Shown: positions 46,772-59,130, numbered from the stretch's first letter. The stretch is 64,000 bases of DNA from Larix kaempferi (GCA_027924585.1 BSBM01001444.1:1860001-1924000), one strand, 5' to 3'. Numbers and translations: made by a program. The notes: a model not told the origin generated them from the letters alone.

Positions 46772-46971
46772 TTTTTAATTGGAGTAACCTAGAAATTCAA
46801 AAAGGTTATATTATGGGGCCAGGCCAAAAAAGTAGGTTTCTAAATAGAATAAAAAACCACAAGCGTGACATTGCATAGTGAAGAAAAGTACAAACCTGAT
46901 TTTGAAGATAGAGTAGAGGCACATGGGTGTTGTAAACTTGAACCACAATTAAGATTATTACCAGTGAAATT

Positions 46972-47172
46972 GCAGACATGACACTACAATCATGTTAACT
47001 GCTACAAGAGCAATGTGAAATGAAAATGTAAGATACTATTTTAGCATTAGTCCAATTCAAAGTGAATTTCACTGCAAGCATAACACTACAATCATGTTAA
47101 CTTCTAAAATATCAATGTGAAATGAAAATATAAGTTACTATTTTAGTTCTAGCTCAATTCAAAGTGAATTTC
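46972..47172. repeat. About 100-bp tandem duplication
   Basis: Two units with gacactacaatcatgttaac / taacactacaatcatgttaac and ending caattcaaagtgaatttc, about 100 bp apart. They lie in the putative intron-like region between the LRR and membrane fragments. Confidence 0.85.
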
Positions 47173-47257
47173 CTTTTAATGCATTCTAACCAAGATATTT
47201 GTTGTTCATACAACTACATCTAGCCACCCTTTACACCAGGAAATTTGTAGATTTTAC

Positions 47258-47357
47258 CATCAATATCTCAACAACACTATACTCATTAAATTTTATATTG
47301 GAGCATGCCAATATCTCAACAACACTATACGCATTAAATTTTATATTGTAGCATGCG
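47258..47357. repeat. 49-bp tandem duplication
   Basis: caatatctcaacaacactat followed by rcYcattaaattttatattg and gagcatgc occurs twice in direct succession with two or three differences. Confidence 0.85.
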
Positions 47358-47578
47358 TAAGACAGTGATCAATCACCTAAATTGTACCTTTATGCAAGGT
47401 TGACCTTATCAAAATCATGATGGTTTCTTAATATAAAATTGATGACACATTAAAGCATGCTATTAGCCAAGTTTTCATGACACAGTAAGGAATCTGATCA
47501 GATGAAAATTAACTACACTTATCTAACCTGCTAAAAAAAAGATGCCTTCTTACTTGTATTTAGCTACTTTAAATATAG

Positions 47579-47840
47579 CTTCCAAAATCTTTCCAGTGAG
47601 ATCATTTGAGGATATATCCCTAAACACCAAGCAGGTTCCAATGTCAACAAAGCCAAACAACATTTGTATAGCTCAAAATCCAAGATATTACTAAAGAGAA
47701 CATAGTTATACAACTAACCTTCCAAAAATGAAATAAACCCCTGTTAAAATGCAGTAACCAACTCTTACAGTTCTATCAAATTTGGAATCGCTGCTAATGA
47801 AGAAGGATCTCTCCACCAAGTTTAGGATCTCTCCACCAAG
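47579..47840 (-). pseudogene. Leucine-rich-repeat exon fragments
   Basis: On the minus strand 47579-47622 encodes RDISSNDLTGKILE, close to the plant LRR consensus 'L.DIS.N.LTG.IP'. 47763-47790 encodes AIPNLIEL, also LRR-like. Each is short and bounded by stops or intron-like AT-rich sequence, as in LRR-kinase genes with one repeat per exon. A 22-bp direct duplication (ggatctctccaccaagttta) lies at 47804-47847. Confidence 0.45.
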
Positions 47841-48386
47841 TTTATTGTTTCTTATCACCTTGTTTATTAGTCAAAGGGGAGAAGTATGAGAAGAAAAATA
47901 AGGTATAGATGCTTACATTAAGTGCAAAACAAATCGAACAAATATAGATGGCAAGAAACATTCAACTCAATATTACAGTTCACATTTTCCTTAATATTCC
48001 CAAAGTTATCCCTAAGTTTCCCGCTTGGAAAGGAAGAAAGGTATCACCTTGAATCGAGAGGTATCAGATGAGGTCCTTGATTTAGGTAAAGGCCGGCCCT
48101 GGTTGACCCTTCCCAACTGAATGAGATGAGGTATCACCAGACATATCTCCTTGCTACTTCAACCTTATAAAAAGGGGGGGTGGACAAGGCTTTAGGAATA
48201 ATAAGAATAAGTCTGTATGGAGAAAGAAGCTATCTATATTCGCTATTACCAGACCTCGACTGATTGCGGTAAATCAATAATAAATTGGGTTATATACTTA
48301 TTTTTCATTAGGAACAATAATAGAATTATTAAATAACTCTTGCAATTAATTAATAATTTTTAATAGAGTCATTCAAATAGGTACGG

Positions 48387-48569
48387 TTAAATTTTGTGAT
48401 TGCCTTTGTAAAAAATCCATATATCATTCCCCTTACAGATATTGAAGATTACGAATTTGGCCCAAAAACTGGGAATATCCCCAGTGAGACTGTTGTTTAC
48501 CAGATTCAAGTTCCATAGACTTGTCATGTTACCCAATTCACTTGGTAGCATTCCAGAGATAGACTTCAA
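48387..48569 (-). pseudogene. LRR receptor-like kinase ectodomain fragment
   Basis: A 60-codon frame, of which about 40 are LRR: ISGMLPSELGNMTSLWNLNL then VNNSLTGDIPSFWAKF. This matches the plant-specific 24-residue LRR (GxIPxxLGNLxxLxxLxL…). It ends in unrelated residues after NIC, possibly reading into an intron. It lies upstream of the other LRR and membrane pieces on the same strand, in the order expected for one receptor gene. No signal peptide or kinase was found. Confidence 0.6.
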
Positions 48570-49239
48570 TCATGTTATTCATGAGTAGTGTTTATTTTCT
48601 AACTTTTCACATCAATTTGCATGCCCAACAGAGCATAAAAAGTCAGACCACAGAAAGAGCAGAAAAGCTGTCAATGGTGCTTACTCTAGGATTAAAATGA
48701 TTATGGGTGACATTTTTTCTGATAGTAAGTTTGTTTTCAATCTGCTAATCTCTTGCAGAGCCATTTCATTTATATTCTCAAAATACGGTTTAGTTTCTTA
48801 TGGTCACAGTATTAATTTATTAAATATATTTCAGGAAATCAGAGGCAGACTCATCACTCTCTTCAAGTTTACTGATTTGGCATTTGTCTGGTACCTGGTT
48901 GCCAAAGGCATTAACAGATTTTTACAAAATTGTTGTTGAATCCATAGATAGATAGGGTTGCCAAAGGCATTAAGAGATTTTTACAAAATTGTTGCTGAAT
49001 CCATAGATAGATAGAAGCAATTGTTGAGTATTGAAACTGATCATGCATGAAATATATCCCTGGATATTTGTGTTAAGTTTTCATCACATACCTTTTCATA
49101 TTGTCTTTCTATTCATTAATGATTCAATGCTTACATTTTGTGCTTCCTCTAATGAATTTTGTGTACTTCAACCCAACAGGTGCATTGACTTTGGTTCCAA
49201 CATCACATCAAGGCCTGCTAAGCAGGAGGCCTGCATTAG
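48570..49239. other. AT-rich sequence with a 59-bp tandem duplication
   Basis: No gene recognised. 48898-48956 and 48957-49015 are a direct duplication beginning gttgccaaaggcattaaSaga and ending ccatagatagatag. The frames at 48697-48939 and 49031-49348 have no motifs. Confidence 0.6.
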
Positions 49240-49638
49240 ATGTATTATAAAAACCATAAATATGAATATCCTAAGAAAAGTAAAAAAAGGCATGGTCTCA
49301 GAAAGCAAGAAAGTAATTCTTCTACAAGACCTTATCTCTCAACCTTAGGGAACAGGAGGTCCTATATCTCATGTGCAACTTCTTTAGATGTATTGGGGGA
49401 TGTTGTAGCTCTATCAATGGATGATACGAATCGAGAAAATAGAATTCAAGGTGCTTTGCAAATGTTTAATGGAACACAAAGGCCTTTTGTTTCCAAAAAA
49501 ATCAGAAGTGAAGTGTGTGGGAAACATGAAAATGATAGAACCACACATACATATTTTCTGGGTTCTGAAATAGAATTCACTACTACAGTTGATGTATTAG
49601 CAGGGCTTGTTCTGGGCAATAGGTTCTTGCATTTGTAG
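49240..49638 (+). CDS. Unidentified open frame, 132 codons
   Basis: The frame starts at ATG 49240 right after an in-frame TAG. The N-terminus is basic (YPKKSKKRHGLRKQ) and a mixed soluble-looking middle follows (VLGDVVALSMDDTNREN). The end is more hydrophobic (VDVLAGLVLGNRF). There is no signal peptide or recognisable domain. It could be an exon of the same captured region as the LRR fragments or chance. Its length is unusual for this AT-rich surrounding. Confidence 0.25.
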   Translation: MYYKNHKYEYPKKSKKRHGLRKQESNSSTRPYLSTLGNRRSYISCATSLDVLGDVVALSMDDTNRENRIQGALQMFNGTQRPFVSKKIRSEVCGKHENDRTTHTYFLGSEIEFTTTVDVLAGLVLGNRFLHL

Positions 49639-50743
49639 TGTTGCAGATATTCCTGAAACTTTTTATATGAAACCACACTATAGAAGATTCATGAAAAAAC
49701 TAATGGAATGGACCCACCATAGACATGTTCTATTTTGATTTTGAATTAGTCATGATCGGGGCCCAAACCAACTCACACCCCACATTTTCACTAGGGTTTG
49801 GAAGGTTTGAACTAGCAGCTATTGATTCTGCTCATAGCATTCTAATGGTGATGTTGAACACACTCTAAACTAATGTCCCCAATGACATTAAACAGTATAA
49901 ACCCAGTAGTATATCTCTACATGCCTTTAAAAAAAGACATACCTTACCCAATGTGTAGTTGACATATTTGAGCGAATCCCAATAGTGACCCACTAATCAT
50001 AACCTGTTTTTATGGCTTGGTGATTAATATAATTAGTAATATGAATTCAGTGAAGATCAGATCAGTTTGAATTTAGAGTTACTATGAAATCAGTTTAATT
50101 TGGTGAATTGTGTTCTGTTGTAGCGACCTGGAATGTGATCTGTACATATTCACATTTTCTATCTTAGAGGGATCCAAGTTGTTGTGTATCCTTCTCATCC
50201 TTCTATAGCAACACGATTGTCTCTTTCCCTACATGTTCTTGTGGCTTCCCTAGCGATCTCTCTCCTTCCAACTCTTGTATTAAGTATGCTGACCTTATCA
50301 AACTTACTTTGGCAGAGTGTTCTTAATTTTATTTGCTTGAATTGAATTGATTAACATGATACAAAGAGCTCATGCATTTTAAATTAATTGTAGGAGAGAT
50401 TCCCCACATCTGAAGGGTCTGGGTGCACAAACACCCACTAATAACGATGCATATCCTCTCATACAGTGCACATCTCACATGTGCCCAATTATAATACATT
50501 GGCATGTTAAGCTCAACTACAAATAGTATTGGAGAGTGAAAATCACTATCACAAACTTTAATTACAGAATGAATTACAGTGATAAATATGAGAGCATGTA
50601 ATAGTCAAATATTAACATGATACATGATCTCATGAATATGTAGACTTTCTTATTATAAGCTTCTTTGGATTTAGTGAATCAATAAACATGATTAGCGATT
50701 ATCACCCAATCAAGGTGTAATGAACCTTGATGGGTGCTACACA
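49639..50743. other. AT-rich sequence, possible end of an unrelated Copia LTR
   Basis: No coding signal. The right edge (…gggtgctaca, then ca and a primer-like site at 50744) looks like the 3' end of a Copia LTR. I cannot find its LTR start or a second copy in the window, and it does not match the Copia-2 LTR end. Confidence 0.3.
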
Positions 50744-50755
50744 TGGTATTAGAGC
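50744..50755 (+). other. Copia-type primer-binding site, one mismatch
   Basis: TGGTATTAGAGC differs by one base from the TGGTATCAGAGC tRNA-Met site used by plant Copia elements, and is preceded by …ctacaca as expected at an LTR end. No gag follows. Confidence 0.4.
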
Positions 50756-52321
50756 GCTAGTTCTAAATATGGATCCATAGAGCCCACTTCAAACCTAAAA
50801 CTATGAAGTAAAAAAAACAAAAAAACTTATGTGAAAACAAATTAGCTTGAACTGCAACCTTACTAAATGAAAAAACAAATTGCAAAATTTTAGAGTGCAA
50901 CTAGACATTTTTAACAGACAAGATATGAAAGACATATATTTCTCAAAATAGCTTTATATATTACAATGGAAAATAACAGGGATTCCTGTGATTAATATTG
51001 AATATTACAATAAAATATGGGACTCAAATTCTATTCCCTTCCTTAAAACAAAAGTAATAACCATAATGATAACTACATAATTCTATGCAGTGAAGCTTCA
51101 TCTTCTAGTTGTAAAAGAAAGTGTGCTATCTGTAAAAGAGTTTTCCTACACTTAAAAGATGCCAAAATGTAACAAACATAAATTTGAGATCTTGTATAGG
51201 GTAGAATAGTTGTGGAAAGCTTCCACTAGTGTGTGGAAGAAGGGCCGTTAATCCTATTGTAAACATATGCAAACAAAGGTAGGTGGGGACCTACAATAGA
51301 ATTCTTGAAACAAAATATAATGAAAAGTAGAGAGCCAGTATTTTTTTTAATATGCATAAAAAAATGGAATTTGGTTATTTAAAATGGAACCATTGAGTGT
51401 GCACAATATGATTGCATTATGGATTTTGGAAACTACTAAAGTCACCTTGTCGTCCAATTCACCAAAAATGCCCGGCGGTCTCTCAATCTCTACGATGAAA
51501 CCATAACTTTAGAATCTAGTGGAGTGGATGCTATCCATCCACAAGACTGTAGCAAGTCACGGTGGTGGAATTTTTACTAATTTAGAATCACATCAACCTC
51601 CTTTCCTTGTAATCATTCCTTCTCTTTACATTTTAGGGCCAACAACTAGTACAGACCTACATATTTCTACACCCTGACTAGAATCTATGCAAATGATTCT
51701 TGCTTTTCTCTCACACGAACTAAAAAAAAATAGTTTGCATTCATATATACATGCACCTCTATAAATTTAGACGAGATTAGCATGAATTCTCCATCCACCT
51801 TGAACCACCAGGGATTAAGCCATTGTCATCATCTTGTATTAAGCCTTTTCCAGGTTGTTATCAATTCATGTCTAATATGGAGAATGCCAAGGCTTCTTAT
51901 GCACTAGATTTAGTAATCATTACAGTAGAGGACACCTCATTAACACACCCAACATGTTAATATTGGAAATCAGTTGGAACTACTACCCTTGAATTGGTCC
52001 AATGGGCATCTACTTTCTTGAAGTCATTCCATTGTTACAAGAATAAAGGGAGGATTTGAGGAGATTTGACAGGGAAAAGTGGACAAGATTATTGGTTGGG
52101 ATAAAGCGAGGAAAAACCTCATAGCATCGACTGGTCATGTAGATTGCAAGACTAGCACTACTCCAAGATTATTCAATGACAATGAAAAAAACTATATAGA
52201 GTCAAACCAAACGAGTCATTATAAATATCCATTTCCCCAATCTACCTATAAATTTGAAACTCACCATGATGAGCATGTGAGAAACTAATGAACATGAGCA
52301 ACTCAAATTCATCGCATGCAC
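50756..52321. other. AT-rich sequence without recognised features
   Basis: No domain, repeat or RNA gene seen. Small frames such as 52079-52288 show no family features. Confidence 0.5.
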
Positions 52322-54594
52322 CTCCTTTCTGTGGATTTCTGAGGTCTTTTGAGGACCACGACTTGACTATGGAGGCACGATTTGGTACTTTCATGATTAT
52401 TTATTGGTTATTGTGCTATGGGGATTGACCAAGGAGGGATAAAATTACCCCTTGGACCCACCATAAGCTTCTTATTATTTTTTGTCATCATGATTTGGTG
52501 GGATTCCCCTCTTCTAGGGCGATTTTGTCCACTCATATTATATTTTATTTGTGATCCATGTATTTTATTGTTGAGCTCATCTCAACCATTGATTAGACAT
52601 TTGTATCTTTTAATCTTAGCCACTCATTCAAAAAGTGGTTAGGATTTTGGTGCCTCTCTTTCCTATTTAAAGGAGAGAGCTTCTCATTGTAAGGAGGACT
52701 GGTGGCTCTGGATTATTGGAATAGAAAATTATTATTGCATCTATCTCCAGTGTTGTGGTGAATGTTTTTGGTGTTCGTTCGTTGGTCCTTCATTTGCACT
52801 GAGTTATTGGAGATCTTGTTTTGCCATATCTTTTGTACCACATTTTTGCATCTACAGGTCGAGGCCGATTTGCTTTGAGGAGGAAGTATTGGTAGGGGAA
52901 GACTCTCCCTACTTCTTCTTTGGATCTCTTCGTTGGTAACAGGGACCTTCTATTCTATGTTATCATTGCATTTTACTTGTATTTCCTCCATACTTGACCT
53001 CTCTGATTGAAATCGATTTTCCTTGGATTGGCAGGTAGAGGAGGGCGCACTTGTGGGCTAGGGCATCAATTTGGCAAGCAAAATCAACATTCTCTCATTT
53101 CATCTCTGCGGGAATCTTCCTCAACATCAAGGCATCTCATTCACATCACTCAGGTATGATCTCAAGGTAACTTCTTTCCATGATCTATCCACTTGTCTAA
53201 AACATTTAAAACCCTAATTAATCAAAACCCCCATTTTTACATTTTTTCAGATCTACTAAGATCTAGTGGCTTCTTGGGTAAGATATTAAAAACCCACCTT
53301 TATAGTATCCACGGCATCCCGGATCTATAGTTTGGGGAGGATTGGCTTCCATTTTATCCTCTTCCCAAGGCATTTAGCCTTTCCAAGCAAGGGCGCACTT
53401 CCTAGTTTGGGTTGGTTGACCTAGATCTAGTATGTGGGTAGTTGAGATTCCACTTGATTCGTGATCTATACATCCAATAACCTACCCCCAGACTGTCACT
53501 TTTCTGATTTCTACCTTGTGGGCCCTATTCCACATTTTAAGGGATTTAATCCCCATTTTGGACCACTTGGTATCTTCAAACTCAGATCTAGTAAGATCTA
53601 GCCATCGGATTGCCTTGAGATTGTAGATCCACACTCCCCATTGATCAAGCTACTTGGATCTAAAGTTTGGATGCTATCGGACGTGTCTTGACCCCACTTA
53701 TCCCACTTTTAGGCCTCCTTGGGCAAATTCGCACCACCTTGGAGAAGGGAGTTTGTCCACTTCTAGGACATGGGTACTTGAGATTTTCGTGGATTTGGAA
53801 CGGGAATAATTTAAAACCTAGGTCTAGTAGATAACCTTGTCAAATCTTGCCTTGGGGATAGCATTCCTTGTTTTAAGGGATTGTGGTCCACTTAGGTCAA
53901 ACCTAGATCTAGACCTATTCATCCATCAAGACTTCAATTGCCCACTTGTCTCATGCAATAGGAGTTCTTAACCACAAGTTAACTTTACTTTGACTCCATA
54001 ATCCCAACTCCCAAGGCACTGGTTTCTCTCCAAGTCAATTCGACTTTCCTAGATTGTTGGATTAACTTTGGTTTGACCCCTGTGTGGTAAACTAAACCCT
54101 TTGATGCCTTCATACTACATGATCAAGCGTGTCACTTGTACTAGTTAGCCCCAATTCAACCCCTAAACTACCCTGCATTGGACACGGTTCCCAAGGCAGT
54201 GGATTTTCTCACATTGAACTAGTACTTTAATCCTGGATCATATTTCACAAATCATAAGTCACTCTCACATCAATAATGAACCAAAGCTTTACTCATTGAA
54301 CCCCTCACTTGTCTTGTGACTTCATCCTAAGGTCTAGGATAAACCATACACCTTACTTCTCTTAGAAAAAACTTGATTTGGTGTCTTGGTTTTGATCTCT
54401 CCTATCGGGAGTAGATCAGGTCTCCCCCTTTGTTGTCTGGGCTAGATAACATAAAGTGAAGGTTGCCTCGACTGGCATGACAACCATCTATTGGAGGTCG
54501 AGGTGATCGTGGTTGCACCTTTTGAGTTGCCCTTCCCTATTGCCATCCATGAGTGGACACATCCATAGGGGTAACTACAGTTTAGGTGATAACA
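52322..54594 (+). mobile_element. 5'-truncated giant LTR of the element-B family
   Basis: Plus-strand homology to the reverse complement of the B LTR begins near tttctgtggatttctgaggt and runs to the LTR end …ttaggtgataaca at 54594. About 2.27 kb of an expected 4.4-4.5 kb is present; the U3 half is lost. It keeps the TATA-like CCTATTTAAAGG near 52662 and the internal repeat phrases. No primer site follows. The next bases, ggaac, could be half of a duplication that the truncation has made untestable. Confidence 0.85.
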
Positions 54595-55116
54595 GGAACC
54601 ATCCCACAATGGGACACTCTCCACAAAGGAATAGAATAACAATTATGAATAGAGTTTATTCACCACTCCTAGTTGGCCACCCTGAAGATGATCCCACGAA
54701 TAACAAACACCCTGTATAAATCTACAACACACATCAACTCCTATTTGGATGACCTGAAGATGAATCCCACGAATGACAAACATCCTGTAGAAATCCACAA
54801 TGCGATGAGACCGAGGCGCCCTCAAGAAACCATATACTCCTCCAACCTTCATGTTGGCCGAGACATGGCAATGGAAGTTGTTCAGGCAGTCCAAATCCTA
54901 AGCAAGCAACTAGCAAACAAGTTGGAAGATTCATACATATGCAAAATAAAATAAAACCTTGAACTGAAAGCAATAAAAAGCAGGTAATATCTGGCCACAC
55001 GTTTGGATGAAGTGTTCCCACATGTCCTAGAGGTAGTTATCTTCCCATAGGAGGCTTGCAACGCAGTCCAGTGATTAAATGCAACTATGTAGTAAATCGT
55101 AGATACTAATTGTGGG
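54595..55116. other. Unassigned spacer before Copia-2 protease, with a short duplication
   Basis: The phrase 'gatgaatcccacgaatgacaaacatcctgta' is present twice in variant form, near 54676 and 54762. No gag is recognisable although the Copia-2 protease starts directly downstream. Confidence 0.5.
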
Positions 55117-58100
55117 TTGCGTTCGAAACCCACTACTCTACTTATAGATTCCGGTGCCTCGAATCATATGGCTGCAAATATTGACTCCTTTTCTTCATTT
55201 GATCCAAACAGCTCCATCCCCCTCCATTTGGGAGATGACTCAAAAATTTCGTCAAAGGGTAAAGGCACAATCCATTTAGAGCATGGAAGTTTTCAAAATG
55301 TTCTTTATGTGCCTTCCTTGGCTTCGAATCTACTTTTCGTGTATCAAATGACACACACTGGTGCGTCGAAGCAAGTTACATTCAGCACTAACAAAGTTAA
55401 AATTTCTGATATTGAAAGTGGAACATTTATTGTAGTCAGAAAGGCAAATCATACTGCAAAATACTATGATTTTTCACACTTTGTGCCGCTTGAAAAGCCC
55501 ACTGCTCTTCTCACTCATGAAAATGAGGTTAGTAGGCTTTGGCATGAAGGGTTTGGACACCTTAATTACAAGTATTTGCTGTTGTTACAAAACAAATCCA
55601 TGATTGATGATCTTCCGCAGCTCCGTTCCTCGAAGGGAATTTGCCCAGGTTGCATCATTGAGAAGCACCCCGAGCACAAGTTCGACCGTGGCAAAGCTAG
55701 CAGAGCTTCTACTATTTTAGGTCTCATACATTCTGATATCAGTGGTCCGCTGCCAAATATATCCATGAATGGTTCAAGGTATGTTTTGACATTCATTGAT
55801 GACTTCTCCCGCTTTACTTGGGTCTTTTTTCTCAAAAACAAGTCAGAAGTGCTTGGAAAATTCAAGGATTTTAAGGCTTCTGTTGAGACCGCCACTGAGA
55901 GCAAGATCAAAGCTCTTAGATCTGATAATGGCGGAGAATATATCAATACTGAGCTGCTGCAACTTTGTGCCGAAAGCGGAATTCAGATCCAACATACAGT
56001 TCCCTACACACCCCAGCAGAATGGTGTAGCGGAAAGGAAGAATCGGTCACTGAAAGAGATGGCTACCTGTATGCTTGAGTCAAAAGGTTTGGCTGCAAAT
56101 CTTTGGGCTGAAGCCATGAATGTTGTTGCATACATTCAGAACCGAGTTCCACATTCATCCATGAAAGGTAAAACTCCTTTCGAAGCATTCACTGGTCACA
56201 AGCCGGATGTGTCCAATTTGAGGGATTTTGGCTCCACTGCATGGGCTAGAATTCCTTTTGAAAAGAGAAAAGCTTTGGATCCACAAAGTACTGAATGCAT
56301 CCTAATAGGATATGGAGAAGAATCAAAAGCATATAAAATCATGAATATCAGATCCAAAAAGATATTCATAGAGTGAAGTGTGAAGTTTGAAGAACCGCTT
56401 CCAGATCTGAAACTAGTCGAGGAAAACACTGTCGATCCGCAGTCTCTATAAGAAGAAGTTTCAAGAGAAGATGAAGAAAGCATCGAATCTGATATTTTTG
56501 ATATTTTATCAGAATTTGATGGCCATGACATATCAAGTTCAGAATCCGACCATAATGATCCTCCTCAGTTACCAAAGTGGGCCCAAAACACTCTACAATC
56601 TGCTGCTCCAAACATTGGAAATCCTGCTGATCCAAGGAAAACAAGAGCAGACTTTCAAAGAGCAGGTATGGCTCTTTCATTTTCTGATCCATTATTATCT
56701 GAGAAATGTTATTTGATGATTGGTTTAGATCCCAAATCATACTATCATGCCCACCGAGACCCAAGATGGAAAACGACCATGGATGAAGAGTACAGTTCTC
56801 TTCAAAAGAACAATACATGGGAGCTAGTTTCTCTTCCACCTGGAAGAAAATTGGTCCAATGTAAGTGGGTCTACCGCACGAAAGTTGCTGCTGATGGCTC
56901 TATCAACAAATACAAAGCTAGGCTGGTGGCAAAAGGTTTCTCTCAAGTCCAAGGAGTGGACTACACTGAGACCTTTGCACCGGTTGCAAAGATGGATTCC
57001 ATCCGCCTAGTTTTGGCTATTTCCGCATCCAAGCACTGGGAAGTGCACCATATGGATGTGAAGAGTGCTTTTCTACATGGAGACCTTGATGAAGAAGTAT
57101 ATATGAAGTAGCCAAAAGGATACATATCAGATCCATCATTAGTTTGCAAATTGAAGAAATCTTTGTATGGATTGAAACATGCCCTTAGAGCTTGGTACGC
57201 AAAGATGGACTCCTTCCTTCTTTCTTAGAATTTCAAAAGATGCAAATCCGATCCGAATGTGTACCTACAACAAGTTAAAGGTAACTTGCTGATTGTTGTT
57301 CTTTATGTTGATGATCTTCTCATTACTGGTAGCACTCTCCTTACAATCAACAAGCTAAAAACCGCTTTAAATCTAGCTTTTGACATGAGCGATTTGGGCT
57401 TGCTTAAGCAATTTTTGGGCTTGGAGATAGCTCAAAATTTTGATGGGATCACATTATCTCAACAAAAGTATGCTTCAGACCTGTTATTAAAGTTTAATAT
57501 GGCAGAATGTAAGGTTGCTCCATTTCCATTCTTCTCAGGAATCAGTCTTGAGGAAGGAAATTCTACACTGCTTGCAGATTGCACTATGTATCGACAGTTG
57601 ATTGGTTCACTACTCTACTTGACACACTCAAGGCCTGATATTTCTTATGCCGTGAGTGCGGTATCAAGGTATATGCAGCATCCCCATGAGCTTCATTGGC
57701 GAGCATCCAAGTGGATCTTGCAGTATGTGCAAGGTACGAGACATTTTGGCATACATTATGCTGCAGATTTTGAGCTAGATTTCATTGGTTTTACTGATTC
57801 AGATTGGGCGGGTGATAGCATTGATTGGAAGTCCACTTCCGGTTATGTTTTCATGATTGGCCATGGCCCTATTTGCTGGTCAAGAAAAAAGCAGGCAACC
57901 ATTGCACTTTCTTCAGCAAAGGCAGAGTATCGAGGGGCAGTCAATGCCTGCATTCAAGCAGTTTGGTTGCAGGGTATTCTTTCCGAGTTTGATTTTGGTA
58001 GCACTACTTCGATTGTCATATTTTGTGACAATCAAAGTTCTATTCAAATCTCCACAGATCAAGTTCAGCGGTAGAGAACCAAGCACATTGAGATTCATAT

Positions 58101-58263
58101 GCACTACATCCGAGAGTTGGTGCATGATCGTACCATCGTTCTGCAATATTGCCCTACTAATGAGAAAATTGCAGACATCTTCACCAAGAGCTTCACTGAG
58201 AAGAAGTTATGTTACATCTGTTCACTGTTGGGGGTGAGTTCCATCATGGTGGAGACAGATTAG
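55117..58263 (+). pseudogene. Copia-2 pol: protease, integrase, RT, RNase H, with five nonsense codons
   Basis: One continuous frame without frameshift. The protease has LLIDSGASNHMA at the very start. The GAG-pre-integrase zinc region has LWHEGFGHLNYK and GICPGCIIEK. The DDE integrase has IHSDISGPL, RSDNGGEYIN and NGVAERKNRS, so all three acidic residues are present. RT has KARLVAKGFSQVQGVDY and the catalytic LYVDDLLITG near 57303. RNase H has DSDWAGDSIDWKSTSG, ALSSAKAEY, CDNQSSIQI and HIEIHMHYIRE. In-frame stops lie at 56374 (TGA), about 56449 (TAA), 57109 (TAG), about 57226 (TAG) and 58072 (TAG). No gag precedes it and the first codon of the open stretch is not ATG, so the N-terminus is lost. 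Confidence 0.9.
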
Positions 58264-58434
58264 ATCCATTTTATGTTTAGCTTGAGGGGGGGCTTTCTTC
58301 CTACTGGGTTTTCCCTCTTTCCTCACTTAGCTTATTTTCAACATTTTTGGATTATTGTATTGGGGTGACCTTTGGTCTCAGTAACCAGGGCCCTACATTT
58401 TATTTTTTACATCATAGTATAGCTTGACGGGGGT

Positions 58435-59125
58435 TGTTAGGATATCCCATCATTCAGTATGTACTTTGCATGCATACATGCATCTGCATGCTGCCCAGTC
58501 ACCAGTTTGATGCCTCTAGCACCTAGTCCCTAGTCTGCTAGCACCCAGGATCTTCTTTCCACTCAGTTTTAGCCCTCCTACTGCTTAGTGCGCCCAGCAT
58601 GCACCTACCACTTGAGAAGAGCCCCTTTTCTCACCTACCAGTCCAATTCACTTCAGTTAGCTAGTTGTCTTTCCTTGATTTGAGGCTAGACTGACTCCTA
58701 ACTGCTTTCATCACTCCGATGGACCTCCAATGAGACTTGACTACCTATTCTGAGTTCAGTTAACTCCTCATGCGCCCTCCACTGAGCTTCCTTCCCTACA
58801 CTAGTGCCATTACCATCAGTTACACTTATTACACTCAGTTAGACTCAGTTTGACACCTGGCTGACAGTGACTTGTGCATTGATGACCACCACTAATTGAT
58901 GATGAGGACTCCTAGTTGGAGCCAAGCTATGCCCAACAGTATATTCGAATGACCTCCTTGGCTAATTCGAATTGTTCACTCATTGTGATAGTATTGTATT
59001 GTAATTCTACTATTTTGGATTATAGAGCACTGATGCATCTCTCTTGCACAGTTTTTACTCCAATTTGTTTTACATCATTGTGATTGATTTACTTTTTCAA
59101 TAGATCTGCCATGACTAATTTTACA
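58435..59125 (+). repeat. Copia-2 3' LTR (691 bp, complete)
   Basis: Starts TGTTAGGATATC after the purine tract gacgggggt (58426-58434) and ends …ctaattttaca, followed by the target duplication ctcaa. It is the complete reference copy for the interrupted 5' LTR at 31737-32121 and 45484-45698. Confidence 0.85.
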
Positions 59126-59130
59126 CTCAA

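Larger units (their letters stand above)
31737..59125 (+). mobile_element. Copia-2, rearranged Copia retrotransposon inserted in hAT gene
   Basis: Plus strand. The LTR start TGTTAGGATATC is at 31737 and at 58435, and the right LTR ends …ttttaca at 59125. The target duplication is CTCAA (31732-31736 and 59126-59130), and the hAT reading frame is continuous across it. Removing element B (13.4 kb) leaves about 14 kb, well above a normal 5-6 kb Copia element. The extra DNA lies between the 5' LTR and protease, where the primer site and gag should be. Left and right LTRs differ at a few percent of sites, so it is older than A and B. Confidence 0.85.

Noticed and set aside
52322-54594. Complete element or solo LTR
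   Set aside because: The U3 half is missing, no primer site follows and no duplication can be shown, so it is called a truncated LTR.
55142-55946. Minus-strand frames opposite Copia-2 protease and integrase
   Set aside because: Antisense shadows of a strongly matching pol frame.
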